DNA from: Burkholderia aenigmatica
GTDB taxonomy: Bacteria; Pseudomonadota; Gammaproteobacteria; Burkholderiales; Burkholderiaceae
DNA: 35,228 bases
Assembly (NCBI RefSeq): GCF_902499175.1
Contig: NZ_CABVQC010000084.1
Location: 1-35,228 of the forward strand
Reading direction: 5' to 3'
Program-made: the position numbers and the translations under genes
Shown here: positions 8,727 to 16,362 of the stretch, in pieces
Position numbering within the stretch: the first letter of the stretch is position 1
Layout of the letters: every line of letters begins with the position of its first letter
The notes under the pieces: model-generated
What the model was told of the DNA's origin: nothing
Database searches by the model: none
The model's input: the letters and a program-made list of their open reading frames with translations, nothing else

Positions 8727-8771
8727 TGTTAGATGGATGACATTCGATCATCAGACGACAATGATCTAACA
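8727..8771. promoter_or_regulatory. Inverted repeat upstream of the RpiR-type regulator
   Basis: TGTTAGAT (8727-8734) and ATCTAACA (8764-8771) form a perfect 8-bp inverted repeat 29 bases apart. The second arm ends four bases before the regulator's ATG. A few inner pairs also match. It lies in an AT-richer spacer between the divergent hipB and the RpiR-type gene. It is a good candidate for a SIS-domain regulator operator. Confidence 0.5.
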
Positions 8772-8775
8772 GCCG

Positions 8776-9657
8776 ATGACCTGCGCGTTCGCCCATACCG
8801 TCGAATCCCGCTATGCCGAGCTGACGCCGACCGCCAAGCGCATCGCGAGTTACATGCTCGCGAACCTCGACCGGCTCGGGCTCGAGACGGCCGACCAGAT
8901 CGCGCAGCAGGCCGGCACCAGCGGCATCTCGGTCGGGCGTTTCCTGCGCAGCGTCGGCTATCGCAACCTCGACGACCTGAAACGCGAGCTGCGCGGCGGC
9001 GGCGACCGCCCGTGGATGATCACCGACCGGCTCGACGAATACCGCCGCGTCGCGGGCACGCAGCCGGCCGAACCCAATGACCACGGCAATGAAGGCCCGC
9101 TCGGGTCGTCGCTCGAGCGCGAGCTCGATGCGATCCGTCACGTGTACCGGCTCGCCGAAGGCCCGGTGTTCGCGCAGGTGGCCGACCGGATCGCGCATGC
9201 GGACGCCGTGTTCATCCTCGGCATCCAGTCGACGCGCGGGATCAGCAACGCGTTCAGCAGCTACCTCGAATACCTGCGCCCGCGCGTGTTCTATTCGGAT
9301 GGCCAGTCGGGCTCGTACGTCGATTCGCTGAACTCCGAATTCGAGCGGCCGTACTGCATCGTCACCGACACGCGCGCGTATTCGCGCAGCGCGCGCCGCT
9401 ATTGCCAGGCAGCCGCCGAGCGCGGGCAGCCGTTCGCGCTGGTCACCGATCTCTCGTGCCCGTGGGCACGCGACTGGCCGGCCGACCTGCTGCAGGTGAA
9501 GACCGACGTCGGCCAGTTCTGGGATTCGCTCGCGCCGCTCACCTGCCTGTTCAACCTGCTGATCACGGCCGTGGTCGACCGCCTCGGTCCCGCGATCGAC
9601 CGGCGCGTCGCGCGCAACCGCGAACTGCAGCACACGTTCGATCAATTCGAATCCTGA
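8776..9657 (+). CDS. MurR/RpiR-family transcriptional regulator
   Basis: This 293-residue protein has an N-terminal HTH_6 domain (about residues 1-80, with LTPTAKRIASYMLANLDRLG and a recognition region GTSGISVGRFLRSVGYRNLD). A C-terminal SIS domain follows (about 125-265, with ADAVFILGIQSTRG). SIS domains bind phosphosugars or amino-sugar derivatives, and in MurR the ligand is N-acetylmuramate 6-phosphate. It lies 24 bp before a D-Ala-D-Ala dipeptidase and the ABC importer genes on the same strand, so it probably controls murein-fragment uptake. No clear ribosome binding site precedes the ATG at 8776, which directly follows the inverted repeat. The start could therefore be a little different. 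Confidence 0.85.
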   Translation: MTCAFAHTVESRYAELTPTAKRIASYMLANLDRLGLETADQIAQQAGTSGISVGRFLRSVGYRNLDDLKRELRGGGDRPWMITDRLDEYRRVAGTQPAEPNDHGNEGPLGSSLERELDAIRHVYRLAEGPVFAQVADRIAHADAVFILGIQSTRGISNAFSSYLEYLRPRVFYSDGQSGSYVDSLNSEFERPYCIVTDTRAYSRSARRYCQAAAERGQPFALVTDLSCPWARDWPADLLQVKTDVGQFWDSLAPLTCLFNLLITAVVDRLGPAIDRRVARNRELQHTFDQFES

Positions 9658-9681
9658 ATGCGAGGGCCATCCGAACCGCCG

Positions 9682-10245
9682 ATGAACACGCACCGCCTCG
9701 TTGAAATCACGCCCGCCACGCATCGCGTCGACATCGATCTGGTCTACGCGACCGATCGCAACCTGACCGGCAAGCCGATCTACCGCGCAGCGCACTGCCT
9801 GCTGCTGGAGCCGGCCGAAGCCGCACTGCGCCGCGCGGTGGACGTCGCGGCACAAGCCGGCTTCACGCTGCGGATCTACGACGCGTACCGGCCGCCGCAG
9901 GCGCAGCAGGTGCTGTGGGATTTCCTGCCCGATCCGGATTTCATCGCCGACCTCGGCCGCGGCTCGAATCACAGCCGCGGCACCGCGCTCGACCTGACGC
10001 TCGTCGGCGTGGACGGCGAGCCGCTCGACATGGGCACCGGCTTCGACGAGATGGTCGCCGCATCGGGCCACTTCCACGCGGGGCTGCCCGAAACCGTGCA
10101 GCGCAACCGCCTGCTGCTGCTCGGCGTCATGCACGCGGCCGGCTTCGCGCACATCGACAGCGAGTGGTGGCACTACGAATTGCCGGGCTCGTGCGCGCTG
10201 CCGCAGATCGACAACGCCGACAGCGGCCCGTGGCACCTGATGTGA
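9682..10245 (+). CDS. ddpX: D-alanyl-D-alanine dipeptidase (VanX/DdpX family)
   Basis: This 187-residue zinc dipeptidase hydrolyses D-Ala-D-Ala. All catalytic elements are present. SNHSRGTALDLT gives zinc ligands His97 and Asp104. EWWHYE gives the catalytic base Glu161 and zinc ligand His164. YDAYRPP supplies the transition-state arginine Arg70. There is no signal peptide, so it acts in the cytosol on imported dipeptide, as E. coli DdpX does. The start at 9682 (MNTHRLVEI) fits the family's N-terminus; an ATG at 9658, directly after the regulator's stop, would add eight residues. It is followed 46 bp later by the importer's binding-protein gene. Length is close to E. coli DdpX (193 residues). 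Confidence 0.92.
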   Translation: MNTHRLVEITPATHRVDIDLVYATDRNLTGKPIYRAAHCLLLEPAEAALRRAVDVAAQAGFTLRIYDAYRPPQAQQVLWDFLPDPDFIADLGRGSNHSRGTALDLTLVGVDGEPLDMGTGFDEMVAASGHFHAGLPETVQRNRLLLLGVMHAAGFAHIDSEWWHYELPGSCALPQIDNADSGPWHLM

Positions 10246-10291
10246 TGCACGTCCCCGTTCACGTTCACGTTCGACAACCGATGGAGCGCTC

Positions 10292-11893
10292 ATGAATTTC
10301 CTGACATCCCGGCTCGTCGCGGCGCTGGCCGCTGCGTCCGTTCTCGCCGCCGTTCCGTTTTCCGCTGCACGCGCGGAAACGCCGAAGGACATGTTCGTGA
10401 TGGCCACGCTGCTCGACGAATTCACGACGCTGGATCCGGGCGAGATCTACGAGCTGGTGCCGGAGGAATACGTCGCGAATACCTATGACCGGCTCGTGCG
10501 CGTCGACCTGCGCGATCCTTCGAGATTCAACGGCGACGTCGCGCAGTCGTGGACGGTGAGTCCCGACGGGCTGACCTACACGTTCAAGCTGCGCCCCGGC
10601 CTGAAGTTCCACTCGGGCAACCCGCTGAGCGCCGACGACGTCGCCTGGTCGATCCAGCGCGCGGTGCTGCTCGACAAGGGGCCGGCCGCCGTGCTGACCG
10701 GCATCGGGCTCACGAAGGCGAACGTCGTCGCCAACGTGAAGAAGCTCGACGACCTGACGGTGTCGGTCTCGACCGACCAGAAGTACGCGCCGACCTTCGT
10801 GCTGAACGTGCTCGGCTCCTGGCCCGCGTCGGTGCTCGACAAGAAGCTGCTGCTGTCGCATCAGCAAGGCAACGACTTCGGCAACGCATGGCTGAAGACC
10901 AACGAGGCCGGTTCCGGCGCGTACAAGCTGGTCAAGTGGACGGCCGGCGACAGCCTCGTACTGCAGCGCTTCGACGGCTACCGGCTGCCGCTCGCGATGA
11001 AGCGCATCGTGCTGCGCCACGTGCCCGAAGCCGCGAGCCAGCGCCTGCTGCTGGAAAACGGCGATGTCGACGCGGCGCGCGACCTGAGCCCCGACGATCT
11101 CGCGTCGGTCGTGAAGTCCGGCAAGGCGAAGGTGTCGGCCTCGCCGCAGGCGACGCTGCTGTATCTCGGCTTGAACACGAAGAACCCGACGCTCGCGAAA
11201 CCCGACGTGCAGGAAGCGCTGAAGTGGCTCGTCGACTATGCGGGCATCCAGGGCAACGTGGTGAAGACGACCTACAAGGTGCACCAGTCCTTCCTGCCCG
11301 AAGGCTTCCTCGGCACGCTGAACGCGAACCCGTACAAGCTCGACATCGCGAAGGCGAAGGCGCTGCTCGTGAAGGCCGGCGTGCCGAACGGCTTTTCGGT
11401 GACGATGGACGTGCGCAACGACTATCCGTACACCGAAATCGCGCAGGCCGTGCAGGCGAACTTCGCGCAGGCGGGCATCAAGGTGCAGTTGATCCCCGGC
11501 GACAACAAGCAGACGCTCGCGAAATACCGGGCGCGCCAGCACGACATCTACATCGGCGAATGGTCGGCCGACTACATCGATCCGCACAGCAACGCGCAGG
11601 GTTTTGCGTGGAACCCCGACAATTCCGACAAGTCGAGCTATAAAATGCTGGCCTGGCGCAACAGCTGGGACATCCCGCAACTGACGAAGGAAACCGACAC
11701 CGCGCTCGCCGAACCGACCGCCGCGAAACGCGCGCAACGGTATCAGGCGATGCAGAAGGAAATGCTCGCGCGCTCGCCGTTCGTGATCATGTTCGAGAAA
11801 GTCGCGCAGGTCGCGACGCGGCCCGGCGTGAGCGGGCTCGAAGTCGGGCCGATCAACGATCTCGTGTCGTACCGCAACCTGAAGAAGCAATAA
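10292..11893 (+). CDS. ddpA: D-dipeptide ABC importer substrate-binding protein
   Basis: This 533-residue periplasmic SBP_bac_5 protein has a Sec signal peptide (MNFLTSRLVAALAAASVLAA, cleavage near ARAE). The family signature lies in YTFKLRPGLKFHSGNPLS. It is the first gene of the importer, 10 bp before the first permease, so it is the dedicated binding protein of the system. The gene order X-A-B-C-D-F matches E. coli ddpXABCDF, which imports D-Ala-D-Ala. It is a close paralogue of the orphan binding protein at 5076. The paralogues differ most near the signal peptide and in scattered lobe positions. Ligand identity is inferred from the neighbouring dipeptidase. Confidence 0.9.
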   Translation: MNFLTSRLVAALAAASVLAAVPFSAARAETPKDMFVMATLLDEFTTLDPGEIYELVPEEYVANTYDRLVRVDLRDPSRFNGDVAQSWTVSPDGLTYTFKLRPGLKFHSGNPLSADDVAWSIQRAVLLDKGPAAVLTGIGLTKANVVANVKKLDDLTVSVSTDQKYAPTFVLNVLGSWPASVLDKKLLLSHQQGNDFGNAWLKTNEAGSGAYKLVKWTAGDSLVLQRFDGYRLPLAMKRIVLRHVPEAASQRLLLENGDVDAARDLSPDDLASVVKSGKAKVSASPQATLLYLGLNTKNPTLAKPDVQEALKWLVDYAGIQGNVVKTTYKVHQSFLPEGFLGTLNANPYKLDIAKAKALLVKAGVPNGFSVTMDVRNDYPYTEIAQAVQANFAQAGIKVQLIPGDNKQTLAKYRARQHDIYIGEWSADYIDPHSNAQGFAWNPDNSDKSSYKMLAWRNSWDIPQLTKETDTALAEPTAAKRAQRYQAMQKEMLARSPFVIMFEKVAQVATRPGVSGLEVGPINDLVSYRNLKKQ

Positions 11894-11903
11894 GATTCGC
11901 CGC

Positions 11904-12974
11904 ATGTCGACTCCCGTCTCCTCCCTCGAAGCACTGCGCACGCTGCCCGCGCGGCGCCCGGCCGTGCGCTGGGCCCTGCGCGTGCTGCGCTGGGCGCTCA
12001 CGCTCGCCGTCACGTTCGCGGGGCTGCTCGCGCTGACGTTCGTGATCGGCCGCAAGGTGCCGATCGATCCCGTGCTCGCGATCCTCGGCGATCGCGCGTC
12101 GGCCGAGGCGTACGCGGCCGAACGCATCGCGCTCGGGCTCGACAAGCCGCTCGTCACGCAATTCCTGATCTATGCGCGCGACGTGCTGCACGGCAATCTC
12201 GGCATGTCGCTGCTGACCGCGAACCCGGTGCTCGACGACATCAAGCGCGTGTTCCCGGCCACGCTCGAACTGGCGACGATCGCAACGCTGATCGGCATCG
12301 CGATCGGCGTGCCGCTCGGCGTCGCGGCCGCCGTGAAGCACAATCGGCCGATCGACCACATCGCGCGCTTCGTCGGGCTGATCGGCAATTCGGTGCCGCT
12401 GTTCTGGCTCGGACTGATGGGGCTGCTGCTGTTCTACGCACGGCTGCACTGGGTCGGCGGGCCCGGCCGGCTCGATCCCGTGTACGACGGGATGGTCGAC
12501 ACACGCACCGGCAGCCTGCTGATCGACGCGGCGCTCGCGGGCGAGTGGGACGTGTTCCGCAACGCGGTGTCGCACATCGCACTGCCGGCCGCGATCCTCG
12601 GCTACTACTCCGTCGCCTACCTGAGCCGCATGACGCGCTCGTTCATGCTCGACCAGCTGAGCCAGGAATACATCGTCACCGCGCGCGCGAAGGGGTTGTC
12701 GGAACGACGCGTGATCTGGCGGCATGCGTTCGGCAACATCATGGTGCCGCTGCTCACCGTGATCGCGCTCACGTACAGCAACCTGCTCGAAGGCTCGGTG
12801 CTGACCGAGATCGTGTTCGCGTGGCCGGGGCTCGGCTCGTACCTGACCGGCGCGCTGCTGAACGCCGACATGAACGCGGTGCTCGGCGCGACGCTCGTGA
12901 TCGGCGCGATGTTCATCACCGTCAACCTGCTGACCGACGCGTTGTATCGCGTGTTCGATCCGCGTGCGCGCTGA
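11904..12974 (+). CDS. ddpB: Dipeptide-type ABC importer permease, DppB class
   Basis: This 356-residue inner-membrane permease has about six transmembrane segments. The EAA loop that contacts the ATPase reads EYIVTARAKGLSERRVIWRH. The first helix (residues about 27-48) is followed by the large periplasmic loop typical of DppB-class permeases (IGRKVPIDPVLAILGD...). The N-terminus carries a short Arg-rich cytosolic tail. It starts 10 bp after the binding-protein stop with only a weak ribosome binding site, consistent with translation in one operon. It pairs with the DppC-class permease at 13041. Confidence 0.9.
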   Translation: MSTPVSSLEALRTLPARRPAVRWALRVLRWALTLAVTFAGLLALTFVIGRKVPIDPVLAILGDRASAEAYAAERIALGLDKPLVTQFLIYARDVLHGNLGMSLLTANPVLDDIKRVFPATLELATIATLIGIAIGVPLGVAAAVKHNRPIDHIARFVGLIGNSVPLFWLGLMGLLLFYARLHWVGGPGRLDPVYDGMVDTRTGSLLIDAALAGEWDVFRNAVSHIALPAAILGYYSVAYLSRMTRSFMLDQLSQEYIVTARAKGLSERRVIWRHAFGNIMVPLLTVIALTYSNLLEGSVLTEIVFAWPGLGSYLTGALLNADMNAVLGATLVIGAMFITVNLLTDALYRVFDPRAR

Positions 12975-13040
12975 GGGCCGCCACGACATGACCGCCTCCA
13001 CCCCGCTTCTTTCATCGCCCATGCCGAAGGTTCTTCAATC

Positions 13041-13955
13041 ATGAACGCCGAGCGACTCACGCTGCGCGCATGGCTGCTGTCCGACGCGCCCGCGTCGCGC
13101 TCGCAGGCCGCGCTCGGTCTTGCGTACCGACGCTGGCGCCGGTTCGCCACCAACCCGCTCAACCTGTTCGGGCTCGCGATCCTCGTCGCGCTGATCGTCG
13201 TCGCGATCGTCAGCCCGCTGATCATGCCGCACGATCCGTTGCGCCAGGTGCTGTCCGACCGCCTGCTGCCGCCCGGCTCGCCGTCGCACTGGTTCGGCAC
13301 CGACCAGCTCGGCCGCGACATCCTCTCGCGACTGATCGCCGGTTCGCGCCTCACGCTCGGTATCGCGCTGCTCGTCGTCGTGATCGTCGTGCCGATCGGC
13401 CTGCTCATCGGCACGACGGCCGGCTATTGCGGCGGCTTCGTCGACAGCGTGCTGATGCGCGTCACCGACGTCGCACTCGCGTTCCCGAAGATCGTCCTTG
13501 CGCTCGCGTTCGCGGCCGCGCTCGGGCCCGGCGTGATCAACGCGGTCGTCGCGATCTCGATCACCGCGTGGCCCGCGTATGCGCGGCTCGCGCGCGCGGA
13601 GACGATCCGCATCGCCCAGGCCGACTACATCCACGCCGCGCGGCTGCAGGGCGCGTCCGGCCCGCGCATCCTGCTGCGCTACATCATGCCGATGTGCATG
13701 TCGTCGGTGATCGTGCGCGCGACGCTCGACATGGCCGGCATCATCCTGACCGTCGCAGGCCTCGGCTTCCTCGGCCTCGGCGCGCAACCGCCGAGCCCCG
13801 AGTGGGGCTTCATGGTCGCGTCGGGCCGCAACGTGCTGCTCGACGCGTGGTGGGTCGCCACGCTGCCCGGCTGCGCGATCCTGCTCGTGAGCCTCGCGTT
13901 CAACCTGCTCGGCGACGGGCTGCGCGACGTCTTCGATCCGCGTCATGGAGCGTGA
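13041..13955 (+). CDS. ddpC: Dipeptide-type ABC importer permease, DppC class
   Basis: This 304-residue permease has the DppC-class layout: an N-terminal cytosolic segment, a first helix (about residues 38-60), the periplasmic DQLGRDILSRLIAGSRLTLG region and an EAA loop at DYIHAARLQGASGPRILLRY. It ends in FDPRHGA, as DppC homologues do. The ATG at 13041 overlaps the stop of an 18-codon open frame starting at 12988, which might couple translation. A partial ribosome binding site (AAGG) lies ten bases upstream. Its stop is just before the ATPase gene. Confidence 0.9.
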   Translation: MNAERLTLRAWLLSDAPASRSQAALGLAYRRWRRFATNPLNLFGLAILVALIVVAIVSPLIMPHDPLRQVLSDRLLPPGSPSHWFGTDQLGRDILSRLIAGSRLTLGIALLVVVIVVPIGLLIGTTAGYCGGFVDSVLMRVTDVALAFPKIVLALAFAAALGPGVINAVVAISITAWPAYARLARAETIRIAQADYIHAARLQGASGPRILLRYIMPMCMSSVIVRATLDMAGIILTVAGLGFLGLGAQPPSPEWGFMVASGRNVLLDAWWVATLPGCAILLVSLAFNLLGDGLRDVFDPRHGA

Positions 13956-13956
13956 C

Positions 13957-14871
13957 ATGCCACTGAATTCCGCCCCCTCGCCCGCGCCGCTCTGCGAAAT
14001 CGACGGCCTGAAAATCGGCTTTCGCGGGCACGACGGCACCGTCACCGATGCCGTGCGCGACCTGTCGCTGACCCTCGCCCCCGGCGAGCGGCTCGGCATC
14101 GTCGGCGAATCGGGCTCCGGCAAATCGCTGACGGGCCGCGCGCTGCTCGGCCTGCTGCCCGACGCCGCGCGCTGGTCGGCACGCACGATGCGCTTCGCGG
14201 GCCACGACCTGCTCGCGATGTCGCCAGGCGAGCGCCGGCGCCTGTGCGGCAGCCAGATGGGCATGATCCTGCAGGACCCGAAATATTCGCTGAACCCGGT
14301 GATGACGGTCGCGAAGCAGATGGGCGAAGCTTTCCGGCTGCGCGAGCGGGGCCTGCGCGGCCGCGCGCTGCGCGACCGGATCGTCGACGCGCTGTCGGCC
14401 GTGCAGATCCGCGACCCGGCGCGCGTGGCCGATGCGTATCCGCACGAGTTGTCGGGCGGCATGGGCCAGCGCGTGATGATCGCGATGATGGTGTCGACCG
14501 GCCCACGCCTGCTGATCGCCGACGAACCGACCTCCGCACTCGACGTCGCCGTGTCGATGCAGGTGCTCGCGGTGCTCGACGCGATGATCGCGCGGCACAA
14601 CACGGGCCTGATGTTCATCAGCCACGACCTGCCGCTCGTGATGTCGTTCTGCGATCGCGTCGCGGTGATGTACGCCGGCCGCGTGGTCGAAACCTGCGCC
14701 GCGCGCGACCTGCGCAACGCATCCCATCCCTATACCCGCGGGCTGCTCGCGGCGAACCCGCCGCTCGCGAACCCGCCGGACGAACTGCCCGTGCTGCGGC
14801 GCGATCCGGCGTGGCTCGATCCCGCGTCGCACGCCGGCACGCCCGCCGATCGACAGGAGGCCGCACGATGA
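13957..14871 (+). CDS. ddpD: Dipeptide-type ABC importer ATPase, DppD class
   Basis: This 304-residue ATPase carries a Walker A motif GESGSGKS (residues 50-57), the ABC signature LSGGMGQRV (from 165) and Walker B LLIADEPTS (Asp189). The C-terminal part (SHPYTRGLLAANPPLANPP) is the oligopeptide-transporter extension. I chose the ATG at 13957 because GGAG at 13947-13950 lies six bases upstream. The in-frame ATG at 13945 overlaps the permease gene by 11 bases and has no such site. Its stop overlaps the next gene's start as ATGA, so the two ATPases are translationally coupled. Confidence 0.92.
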   Translation: MPLNSAPSPAPLCEIDGLKIGFRGHDGTVTDAVRDLSLTLAPGERLGIVGESGSGKSLTGRALLGLLPDAARWSARTMRFAGHDLLAMSPGERRRLCGSQMGMILQDPKYSLNPVMTVAKQMGEAFRLRERGLRGRALRDRIVDALSAVQIRDPARVADAYPHELSGGMGQRVMIAMMVSTGPRLLIADEPTSALDVAVSMQVLAVLDAMIARHNTGLMFISHDLPLVMSFCDRVAVMYAGRVVETCAARDLRNASHPYTRGLLAANPPLANPPDELPVLRRDPAWLDPASHAGTPADRQEAAR

Positions 14872-15644
14872 TCGACGTCGATCACGCATCGATCCGTTTC
14901 CCGACCCGCACGGGTCACGTCGACGCCGTGCGCGACGCGAGCTTCGCGGTGCGCAACGGCGAGGTGTTCGGGCTCGTCGGCGAATCGGGCTCCGGCAAGT
15001 CGACGCTGCTGCGTGCACTGACAGGGCTCGTGCCGCTCGCGTCCGGCAGCCTGTCGATCGACGGCCGGCCGGTGGGCGGCACGCCCGATCGGGCGTTCCG
15101 CCGTCACGTGCAGATGGTGTTCCAGGATCCCTACGCGTCGCTGCATCCGCGCTTCACGGTCGACCAGACGCTGCGCGAGCCGCTGTCGATCCATGGCATC
15201 GGCGACACCGATGCGCGCATCGCCCGCGCACTGTCCGAAGTCGGCCTCGGCCCCGCGTTCCGGTTCCGCTATCCGCACCAGCTGTCGGGCGGCCAGCGCC
15301 AGCGCGTCGCGATCGCGCGCGCGCTGATCGTCGAGCCGCGCGTACTGCTGCTCGACGAGCCGACGTCCGCGCTCGACGTGTCGGTGCAGGCCGAAATCCT
15401 GAACCTGCTGCGCCGCCTGCATCGCGAACGCAACCTGACGATGATCCTCGTCAGCCACAATCTCGCGGTGATCGGCTTTCTGTGCCAGCGCATCGCGGTG
15501 ATGCAGCATGGCGAGATCGTCGAGCAGCTCCGGATCGAGGACGTGCGCGCCGGGCAGGTTGCGCGCGACTACACGCGCACGCTGCTGCACGCGACCGAAG
15601 GCTACCGTCGTCTCGACCCGGTGGCGGGCGCGCCGGCGGCGTGA
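14868..15644 (+). CDS. ddpF: Dipeptide-type ABC importer ATPase, DppF class
   Basis: This 258-residue ATPase has Walker A GESGSGKST (residues about 39-47), signature LSGGQRQRV, Walker B VLLLDEPTSALDV and the H-loop in ILVSHNLAVI. The start at 14868 overlaps the preceding stop by four bases and has a perfect AGGAGG at 14855-14860, so it should be well translated. It is shorter than the usual 320-330 residues of DppF because the C-terminal extension after YTRTLLHATEG is brief. It is the last gene of the D-dipeptide importer. Confidence 0.92.
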   Translation: MIDVDHASIRFPTRTGHVDAVRDASFAVRNGEVFGLVGESGSGKSTLLRALTGLVPLASGSLSIDGRPVGGTPDRAFRRHVQMVFQDPYASLHPRFTVDQTLREPLSIHGIGDTDARIARALSEVGLGPAFRFRYPHQLSGGQRQRVAIARALIVEPRVLLLDEPTSALDVSVQAEILNLLRRLHRERNLTMILVSHNLAVIGFLCQRIAVMQHGEIVEQLRIEDVRAGQVARDYTRTLLHATEGYRRLDPVAGAPAA

Positions 15645-15776
15645 CATCTGCGCGACGCGCCTGCGTGCGATACTCGGCGCGCCCCGCCCCGTGCCTCTGC
15701 CGCCGCATGGAACCCTTGTGCGCCGTACGGGTCAACAACGTTTCGTTAACAGCTCAACCGCAATAGGGAGGCGTTC

Positions 15777-16031
15777 ATGCTGCACTTCATCGAAACCCTG
15801 GTCGTCGGGCTCATCGTCGGCCTCCTCGCCCGCGCGCTCAAGCCCGGCGACGACAAGATGGGCATCCTGATGACGATCGTACTCGGCATCGTCGGCTCGC
15901 TGTTCGCCGGCTACGTCGGCCGCGCCGCCGGCTGGTACGCGCCGGGCCAGGGCGCGGGCTGGATCGCGTCGATCGTCGGCGCGATCGTGCTGCTCGTGAT
16001 CGTCGGCGCGGTACGCAAGCGCATGAACTGA
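15777..16031 (+). CDS. GlsB/YeaQ/YmgE-family small membrane protein
   Basis: This 84-residue inner-membrane protein has three hydrophobic segments separated by Gly-rich turns. They are near residues 4-20 (IETLVVGLIVGLLARAL), 29-49 and 60-78. The motif GDDKMGILMTIVLGIVGSLF is characteristic of the transglycosylase-associated (GlsB/YeaQ) family, often induced by stress; the biochemical role is not established. The ribosome binding site GGGAGG sits five bases before the ATG. It is monocistronic, ending at a strong terminator. Confidence 0.9.
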   Translation: MLHFIETLVVGLIVGLLARALKPGDDKMGILMTIVLGIVGSLFAGYVGRAAGWYAPGQGAGWIASIVGAIVLLVIVGAVRKRMN

Positions 16032-16053
16032 ACGGCGCGCCTTCGGCTCCAAC

Positions 16054-16089
16054 GCAAAACGGCCGCTCGGAAACGAGCGGCCGTTTTGC
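16054..16089 (+). terminator. Strong bidirectional Rho-independent terminator
   Basis: A perfect 16-bp stem (GCAAAACGGCCGCTCG and its complement) closes on a GAAA tetraloop. The A-run on the left and T-run on the right make it work on both strands. It ends the GlsB-type gene 22 bases after its stop. Confidence 0.95.
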
Positions 16090-16120
16090 TTTCCGGGCGG
16101 CGCAAGGCCGTTGCCTACAC

Positions 16121-16139
16121 AACGGTCACGACGACCGTT
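16121..16139. repeat. Short inverted repeat
   Basis: AACGGTC and GACCGTT form a perfect 7-bp inverted repeat around ACGAC, in the spacer between the GlsB terminator and the pilin-like gene. It could be an operator or a small hairpin. No binding protein can be assigned. Confidence 0.35.
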
Positions 16140-16189
16140 CGTCCTCCAATCTTATGTCACCCGGTATTACCCTGACTTGCGGTTGCGCA

Positions 16190-16262
16190 GATTCCAGCTA
16201 GATTGGTTTTAGCAATAGGCAATCGTTTGCTTATTGCCATTATTTCGATTTTTTCATTCAAG
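16190..16262 (+). promoter_or_regulatory. AT-rich block with hairpin and T-tract upstream of the pilin-like gene
   Basis: This block is strikingly AT-rich for the window. It contains a hairpin at 16212-16237 (11 pairs with one G-T, loop TCGT) followed by TATTTCGATTTTTTC. As a plus-strand signal it has the form of a Rho-independent terminator, yet no annotated gene precedes it after the strong terminator at 16054. It could end a small RNA begun in 16090-16210, or be the promoter/silencer region of the downstream gene. Confidence 0.4.
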
Positions 16263-16362
16263 AGGCCCGATCGTTTTGCCGTTTACGCATACAGCATCGC
16301 AGCGTTGACGGACTGCCACCCGAGCGGCCCCGCTGCGACGCGCTTCCTCTCTGGAGCCTGTC

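Noticed and set aside
10250..10275. Short direct repeats of GTTCAC before the ddpA gene
   Set aside because: Only two to three six-base units in a short spacer; too small to call a repeat element.
8698..10425. 575-residue minus-strand open frame over the RpiR-type and ddpX genes
   Set aside because: Antisense shadow; the plus strand holds conserved RpiR and VanX motifs.
10265..12157. 630-residue open frame on the minus strand across the ddpA gene
   Set aside because: It is antisense to a clear binding-protein gene, is very Arg/His/Val-rich and shows no domain; it results from GC-rich third codon positions.
13035..14717. 560-residue minus-strand open frame over the ddpC/ddpD genes
   Set aside because: Antisense to intact permease and ATPase genes with all motifs; no domain of its own.
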